Shown in pieces: positions 50,181-64,000 of a stretch of DNA of 64,000 bases (positions are counted from its first letter, which is position 1; each line of letters opens with the position of its first letter). A program made the translations under genes and the position numbers. Source of the stretch: Callaeas wilsoni (taxonomy: Eukaryota; Chordata; Aves; Passeriformes; Callaeidae); assembly GCA_013398955.1 (NCBI GenBank), contig VWPU01017662.1, forward strand, positions 62,001 to 126,000. Reading direction: 5' to 3'. Below the pieces are notes generated by a model. That model was not told where the DNA came from. It made no database searches and saw nothing but the letters and a program-made list of their open reading frames with translations.

Positions 50181-50281
50181 GTCAAATGGATTATCTCATT
50201 CCTGGAGTGAAAGGATCCCAGACACAAAACATATTTCAGACATTTGTGAAAATGGGAGGCCTAGGAGTAATTCTTGGCAAG
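50181..50281 (+). CDS. ADAM22: ADAM22 exon W24: tail with first RSNS motif
   Basis: A 101-nt exon after 'ccctcctattccag' and before gtaagt. G completes Arg, then [33 protein letters not shown] and G of Gly. All residues match the human sequence I recall. RPRSNSWQ is a 14-3-3 site described for ADAM22 (Ser in RSxS), important for surface delivery. Confidence 0.97.
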
Positions 50282-50833
50282 GTAAGTGTGAACCACTGTG
50301 CTGGCCACAGTGGAAACCAGCCTCTGGACCATTGCTGCTCTGATGAAAGTTTAGCTGATCTTAGGACAGCAGCATGACTCCTTAAAATTGTGCTAATTGT
50401 TATTAACTTGGAATTAGGATTTAGCAGCACCCTACATAAGTGCCTTTTTTGCACAGTGCTTTGTCACAAAGCAATTACATTTAATTTCTCCCTCCAGTGT
50501 GAGCTAACATGAAAAAGAGAAAGAAGCCTATTCACTATTGCCAGCTTCTGTGATTTTATCAGGCAGTGTTTAGTGTTTTTCTTGAAGTGTAGTGATTTTG
50601 TCAAATAACAGCTGAAATAAAGGAGTTTTTTGTTCTGCACAGTTGCTGCAAAAAATAGAGAATGGTGACTTAAGTGTCTGAGGTAAATCAAGAGGAACAG
50701 ACTTGTAAGATTTAAATGGTTAAAGTTAGAGGTAGCAACTCTTTTGCTGTGGATGCAAAAAGAATATACAGTTTGGCATGGGGCAGGTGAGTTTCAAGTT
50801 GTTTTACTGTCTTTGTCCTTTGATTTCTTTCAG
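50282..50833. other. ADAM22: Intron W24-W25
   Basis: A 552-nt intron, nothing further recognised. Confidence 0.8.
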
Positions 50834-50900
50834 GTAATATAGGAGGAAACAGAAAGAAAGTCAGAGGCAAAAGATTTAGGCCACGGTCTAATTCAACTGA
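50834..50900 (+). CDS. ADAM22: ADAM22 exon W25: basic segment with second RSNS motif
   Basis: A 67-nt exon after 'gatttctttcag'. GT completes Gly, then [21 protein letters not shown] and GA of Glu. Human is [30 protein letters not shown] is the second 14-3-3 type site. Reading through the donor (GA then gtaag) gives GAG TAA, so intron retention would end the protein at STE. From memory, one human isoform ends exactly there. Confidence 0.96.
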
Positions 50901-51120
50901 GTAAGTCTGAATTTAAAAAAGCAAAGCCAAAAAGTAGAGTTTTCATATTTGTGTTTTGTAGATGGAAATTAAGAGTACTGAAAAGTAGACAGCTGCATTT
51001 TTGCTCTGTGGCCCATTCTGACTGCTGACTGATAATCTGGTAAATGGTTTGGCTAATGTATTTCAACCTCTTTTTATGTATTCTTTAAAAATTAACTATT
51101 AATTTTCTTTTTTTATGTAG
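50901..51120. other. ADAM22: Short intron before the possible alternative last exon
   Basis: A 220-nt stretch that ends in an excellent pyrimidine tract and 'tttttatgtag'. In the full-length tail it is the start of a long intron up to 53710, 55893 or 63509. Confidence 0.6.
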
Positions 51121-51455
51121 GCTTCCTCACAGTCGTTCCCATAGCAATTCCCAATGATGGTGACAGCCTGCACCATCACTGCAGGCTTTTGTCTACAGTA
51201 AACTGCCATTGCTGAGTGTATCCTGGTTCAGTACTGGGTTTCTGTTAACCTGACTGTTTCCTACCCTTGTCTTCACCTTGGGTTGGGCCATTGCAGAGTT
51301 AGACATTTGTATCTCTGCATACCTTCCTGGAGGTTTTAGGAGAGGTATCTGTCTGCTTTGAGAGTACCTTGAAGTTTGCCATTGTAAGCCTGAAACAGCC
51401 AGTCTTGAGTAAGCCCTGCGATAAATGGGTAATAAAAATCTCTACCAAGTGACCG
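51121..51455 (+). CDS. ADAM22: Possible alternative last exon (LPHSRSHSNSQ stop) with 3' UTR
   Basis: Joined to W25, the phase fits: GA plus G gives Glu, then LPHSRSHSNSQ and TGA at 51155-51157. AATAAA follows at 51431. The peptide adds another RSxS-like motif (SRSHSNS) and ends without a PDZ ligand. I do not recall a human equivalent. Acceptor strength, phase and poly(A) signal support it; a fortuitous site is the alternative. The 3' end given is approximate. Confidence 0.45.
51431..51436 (+). terminator. Poly(A) signal AATAAA downstream of 51121 exon
   Basis: Canonical hexamer about 275 nt after the TGA of the possible alternative last exon. It could also serve transcripts that retain the intron after W25 and stop at STE. 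Confidence 0.45.
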
Positions 51456-53710
51456 ATCCCCAGACTTTCCAGTATGGCTTAGAGCTGCTGGCTTATTGAT
51501 CTAGTGGTTACATTTCCTGAAGGGCCCATGTGTGCAGTGCTCCCCACACGGAAAGAGCCTTTCTTATGTACTTAAGCCTGTTGGTTCAGGCCCCTCTTGT
51601 GAATGAACGGTGAATGGCTGGAAACCTCTGGGCTTGTCAATAGCGCTGGCCTGCTCTTACAGCACTTACACCACATGGGAACGGCCCCTTCTTTGACCAT
51701 GGTGGCAGTGACAGTGCCCTTCCTCATATCATGACTACTAACTTTGCACCTTGATGGGCAAATGGGCTTGATACCAACCCTGCTGGAAGCTAATAATGCT
51801 AACTGCTCTCTGGGCCCCATTTGCTTTGGTTTGGGGATTTTGAGTTTGTTCTGAAACTTTTCTTTCACCTGCAGTGCGCTGTCTTGAGGTGAGTAGGCTC
51901 AGAAAGGATTAATAGAGAAAACCCTATGTTACAAGTTACAGAAATAATACTTTGATGCACATTGCAATTATAACATTGCATGGTCAAAATGGCATCATGA
52001 AACCAGAAATTTTAGCCCTTGGAGGAGTTTATCTCAAGAGTCTCTGTGCTCTTTGTCTTTGTGCTGATAAACTCTTACTGAAATGTTATTTTGCTCGTTT
52101 TCTTTCCTCCTTGCATGACATAGTTTGATATAATCAAAATTAGTCTGGCCAAACTGCCAAAAATACAAATGAGATTTGCTCTGAGAACTTTGGAGCATTA
52201 AATAAGCGGGCAGACAGAGATATTGTGAGTTGGAAATCTTTTTCCCTGTATATTTGTTTCTCTTTTAAAGGTGCCCTTGAATTTCCACCTAATTCCCTGC
52301 TTTCCTTCTTGCTGCTTGTTACAGTGGTTTCTCAACCCAGCAGTAGCCCTGGTGCTACAGGGAGCAGGCTTGTACTTCCCAAGGGCCATGCAGCAAGCTT
52401 TCGGGGGTGAAGCCCAGTGTGTGTGTTCCTGGGAGAGCCTGCCAGGCAGGAAAATACTCTTTCTGCTGATCGGGTCTATCCTGGACTGCACAGGCCCGAA
52501 TGGCTCGTCCGAGTCTCCTTGGCAGTCCTGTCACCAGCTGGAGAGAGAGCTCCCACTGCATGATCCACATGCTGTGTCAGTTCAGTGGGGAATGGAGAGA
52601 ACTGCCGAGGGCTATTAGAGGGAAATTATCTCTCTGGTTAGAGGGACAACTTGCTTTGCAAGGAGAGAAAATGGACTGAGAATGATCTAACCGTGACCAG
52701 CATTTAGTCATTTAGGAAGAAAAAGCAACACCAGATGCTTTGAGGATGCTGCAGAATACATGGAGTTTTTTCCCAGACCAATCTACCTTTCTACCTTGTC
52801 TGGGAAATATAGAACAATATTGAAATCTGTTCTGAAGCAGTATTTAGAAAGTCTGCCCATGTGGCCCCTAGGAGTCCAACAAAGCATACTTGTTGAGATG
52901 GAAGAAAAAGGATAACAGTGTTGGTCTCCTGTAACTAGCTGACTGTAGTTAACCATTATAAAATTTGGTTTATTAATGCCATACCCTATGCAGAATTCAA
53001 TTTTTTTTTAAGCAGGAGCACATTAGTGTGATTGCCTACAAAAATACTTGTTGTATGCATGAGTCTGCAGTAACTGCACACATTATGTACAGGATTTTTG
53101 TTGTATACAGCCAGGCATGAAATAGAATTGTGCCATTAATCATTTAAGCAAAATTTCTTAAAGATTGAGCAAGGTTTGAAGTCTGCAGCCCTCATGAGCA
53201 GCACTGACAGGGACTTGTGAACACTTTGGGCAGCTCCTGAAAAAAGTCCTGCTCACACCTTTGCGTGAAGCTTGGACACTACGTACATGAACAAGGCTTA
53301 TGCTAAGCATAGAGCTCTGAGGAGACTGCTAAAGATATTTTGGGACATTTTTAATTGTTTTTGGATGTTTCAGAACAAAGTTAGTATTTTTTAATAAAGG
53401 CAGATGGTTCATTACCTGTGGAAAGAATGCCAACAGGCCAAATGCTTTTTCAGAAACATGGCTGATGAAATGGCCTGATAAATAGTTCTCTATTAAAATA
53501 AATTAGAATTATCCAGGAATGATGAGAGTTTTCTGAATAAGTTGACAGTTTAATTGGGAGCTTGTGTTAAAACAGGTCCCAGGAACAGATAGTAATTCAG
53601 ACCTTTGTTAATTTGCACTGCTCTTCCTATAAGCATTTGTCTTCCTCGTTGTTATAACTGATACGAACGTCTTTGGTTTAGACTTTCTATTATATATTGT
53701 CTTTTTGCAG
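51456..53710. other. ADAM22: Intron sequence between alternative tail exons
   Basis: About 2.3 kb. A GC-rich patch at 52270-52620 follows a strong acceptor-like site (52324). In the ADAM22 phase it meets a stop after six further codons, and its open frame of 115 codons is in another phase. No repeats were recognised. Confidence 0.7.
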
Positions 53711-53821
53711 CCGGGTAACCCATGCATCTGAGCCTGGGCTTTCTCTCGCCCACCAAATCCCTGCCCAAGGCATAAGCCCAGGGGGTTCCGACCACCCCCA
53801 AACAGGGAGTCGGGATCACAG
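53711..53821 (+). CDS. ADAM22: Candidate 111-nt cassette exon in the tail
   Basis: Between 'tattgtctttttgcag' and gtcagt lies an open, GC-rich 111-nt block with the same symmetric phase 2-2 as the other tail modules. Joined after W25 it reads D, then RVTHASEPGLSLAHQ, IPAQGISPGGSDHP, QTGSRDH and AG of Arg, and then fits 55894 or 63510. Chance of all of these together is modest but not negligible. I do not recall this peptide in human ADAM22. The sequence is Ser/Pro/Gly-rich like a disordered tail. Confidence 0.45.
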
Positions 53822-55893
53822 GTCAGTCTCACCTGCCCCTGCATTCTGGGCTGCCGTTTTATCCTGTGAAAAGTCCCTTTCCTAGTATACGATAGTTTCA
53901 CTGTGGCAAAACACCGTGACTGCTTGGAGGTGCTCCTGCTGATGCAGCGCTAGCTACCCTTCCTCCTCGCCAGCCTGAGGAGTACGAGTACTCTTGAGCC
54001 CAGGTCTTTTGCCTTGTTGCATGTTGCGCTACGAGCCAAATCGAGCTGTCGGTCTAGCTCTAGGCTTATGCGTAAGGACACCTTGTTTTAAAGCAGAATT
54101 TCTCACTCAAAGGAAATGTGGATTCTGGCCATTACTAATTAACATGTGGCCAGAAAGATCAGCCTGAGGGCTTTCCAATGGTATCACGTAGTGGTCTGCA
54201 GTAACTTGAGTTTAACCTTTTTGTAACAGATGGATTGAGGTGGTGAATGATGGTCTGTAATACACCCAGACCCAGGAAACCCTGCAACATGGTTGTGCAA
54301 CAATTGCATGCTTTGATACCATCTTACACTGTTTTCTAATACAGGAAGCCAGATTGGGAGTGTTTCATGGTTACCAAAAGACCCTTTCAAATGAAAAAAT
54401 GCAAGTCAAAAGTATTGCAGCGAGTACAAGAAAATGTAAAATTAAAGCTAAAGCAGAAATTCATTAGTTCCTGGTGACGCTGGCATCAGCCTGTTGCTTC
54501 ACTTGTGGTTCATCTGTTTTGCTGCGCTACCACTTTTGACGTTTTCTTTCTCTAAGATGCCAAGCTGGAAAGCATAAAGCACTCCCGATTCCTGATAAAT
54601 AAGCGAGCTGAGGAAGCTACTTAGAAGCACTTGTGGCTGAGGGCGAGTACTTTCTGAGAGCTGTGGCTGTGCTTGTGCGGGGCGGGGAGGAGACGTTCCA
54701 GAGCAAAAAAGGAGCAAAAGAAGTTGAGAAAGTGCTGCTGCTTTTGTTGTCATTGTGGTTTGAAATATGGAGGGGGTTGAATTACATGATTTGGCCCAAC
54801 TTTTACTCATCTGAGCAATCCCTTGCAAGGCCTGTAACCATGTGTGAGATTGTTGGCGTCACTCCCGTAAGTAAGGGTGGCAAGAACTGGACCAGAAGTG
54901 TCAAAAATAACTTAAAGAGGGATTTTCTTTCACATTTTCCTTGGTTAAAATTTGTTACCTATTTAATTGTGCTAGTCTCTATTATATAAAGATGGTGATC
55001 ACAAATAATCTTTTGATTGTTGTCATTCGTATGTAACAAGAGCAAACCTTAAATTGGTCCAGACAGACTCCTATTTTCTGCATTGCCCTTTTTTCTTAAT
55101 GTGACAGAGGGGGAGGAATTTGCTTATCTTGTTATTGGAAAAATTTGTTACAAAAAAGTTTTCTTCTTCCCTGGTAATTTGTTGTCAGATAATTAAACAT
55201 CACCATTATTTCATAATTTTCATGTAACTAAGATGAGTATACAACTCAGACTTTTTTCCCTAAAAATGTGGTTTTGGTGTCAATATTGCTTCTGTAAAAT
55301 GTGAGATAACTCTGCAGCCCACCTCCATTAAAACCAAACTAAATGAACATTGAAAAATCAGAGGGTTGTTTGCCTGTAAGTGTAAAAATTATCACTATAG
55401 TGGCAAAAAATTCAAACCTTTTAACTTAAAGAGGCTGAAATTCATTCCTGTAAAAAGGGTCAAGCCCAAGATTCTGTGCTCCTTTAGCCATTATCTTGCA
55501 ATTTATCTAGATGGATGCAAAAGTGTATCTTTGGCAACCAAACGATTGAAGCCAAAATGCCCCTTCATCCTTATTTTGAGATCATAAGGGAGTTCAAACC
55601 ATGAGCTTAATCCTGGCCCTTTGCATAGGAGTGAATTTTACCCTTAAGACATTAAATGAATGATGTATCCCAAAAAGTTTCCAGATTAATCAAACATGAG
55701 TCTTGTTGTAGGTCAGATTTTCTCATGCAGTTGTACACGTTGCCTAGTCCTCACCCAAATCCATACTGATTTATTTGCCATATTCACTTGCATTTTGGGG
55801 ATGAAGACATCCTTGCTAAGCTTGTGCTGTGTGTTCTCAGATTTTCTATTCTTGTTCTTCTGCTTTCTCTGTTCCTTCCATTGCTTTCTGCAG
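53822..55893. other. ADAM22: Intron before cassette 55894
   Basis: About 2.1 kb. Short open frames at 54499-54989 on both strands are incidental. No repeats recognised. Confidence 0.7.
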
Positions 55894-55980
55894 GTATTTA
55901 AACCCATGGTTCAAAAGAGAATATAATGTAGCTAAGTGGGTAGAAGATGTGAATAAAAACACAGAAGGACCATACTTTAG
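55894..55980 (+). CDS. ADAM22: ADAM22 cassette exon (YLNPWFKREYNVAKWVED)
   Basis: An 87-nt exon after 'ccattgctttctgcag' and before gtattt. It completes Glu, then YLNPWFKREYNVAKWV, EDVNKNTEGPYF and AG of Arg. It is phase 2 in and out. From memory the nearly identical peptide (YLNPWFKRDYNVAKWVED) is an optional insert in human ADAM22 isoforms, so this is a conserved alternative exon. The weak donor (TTAG then gtattt) fits regulated use, and TGCATG lies 220 nt downstream. Confidence 0.9.

Positions 55981-64000
<8,020 letters not shown>

Overview
The window is vertebrate nuclear DNA, almost certainly from a bird. It holds one gene, read on the + strand: the 3' two-thirds of ADAM22, a catalytically dead ADAM that acts as the neuronal receptor for LGI proteins. 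The bird call rests on several CR1 LINE fragments with the avian 3' end (runs like ATTCTATG) and on a SINE with a tRNA-Ile head and a CR1 tail at 7781-8002. From memory that SINE architecture is the songbird TguSINE1 type, so a passerine is my best guess. No other protein gene, functional RNA gene, CRISPR array or operon-like structure was found.

Layout. Positions 1-11057 are the end of a long intron; the signal-peptide and first prodomain exons lie upstream of the window. Twenty-six core coding exons (called W1-W25 and W27 here) follow from 11058 to 63633, all with GT-AG borders and with phases that close exactly. They encode about 767 residues in frame. W1-W4 (11058-21142) are the rest of the prodomain, ending in a furin-type basic site. 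W5-W11 (21647-31430) are the metalloprotease-like domain without its zinc site. W12-W15 (34446-37955) are mainly disintegrin. W16-W19 (38228-40957) are Cys-rich. W20 is the EGF-like module, W21 the membrane span, and W22-W27 the cytoplasmic tail. The last few codons, with the PDZ-binding C-terminus, lie beyond 64000.

The most interesting part is the tail region (42.9-63.6 kb). Every splice junction that bounds a block there has the same phase, so the tail is a set of interchangeable in-frame blocks. These are an 18-nt microexon, an exon with a second in-frame donor 87 nt downstream and a poly(A) signal behind it, a pair of exons carrying two RSNS motifs, a possible alternative last exon at 51121, a candidate undescribed 111-nt cassette at 53711-53821, an 87-nt cassette at 55894-55980, and the last visible exon. 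Several choices would remove the PDZ ligand that links ADAM22 to PSD-95 family scaffolds. I saw no wholly new system. The candidate novelties are tail exons, the SINE, a 23-bp perfect hairpin beside an AT microsatellite, and bird-lineage changes in the dead catalytic site.
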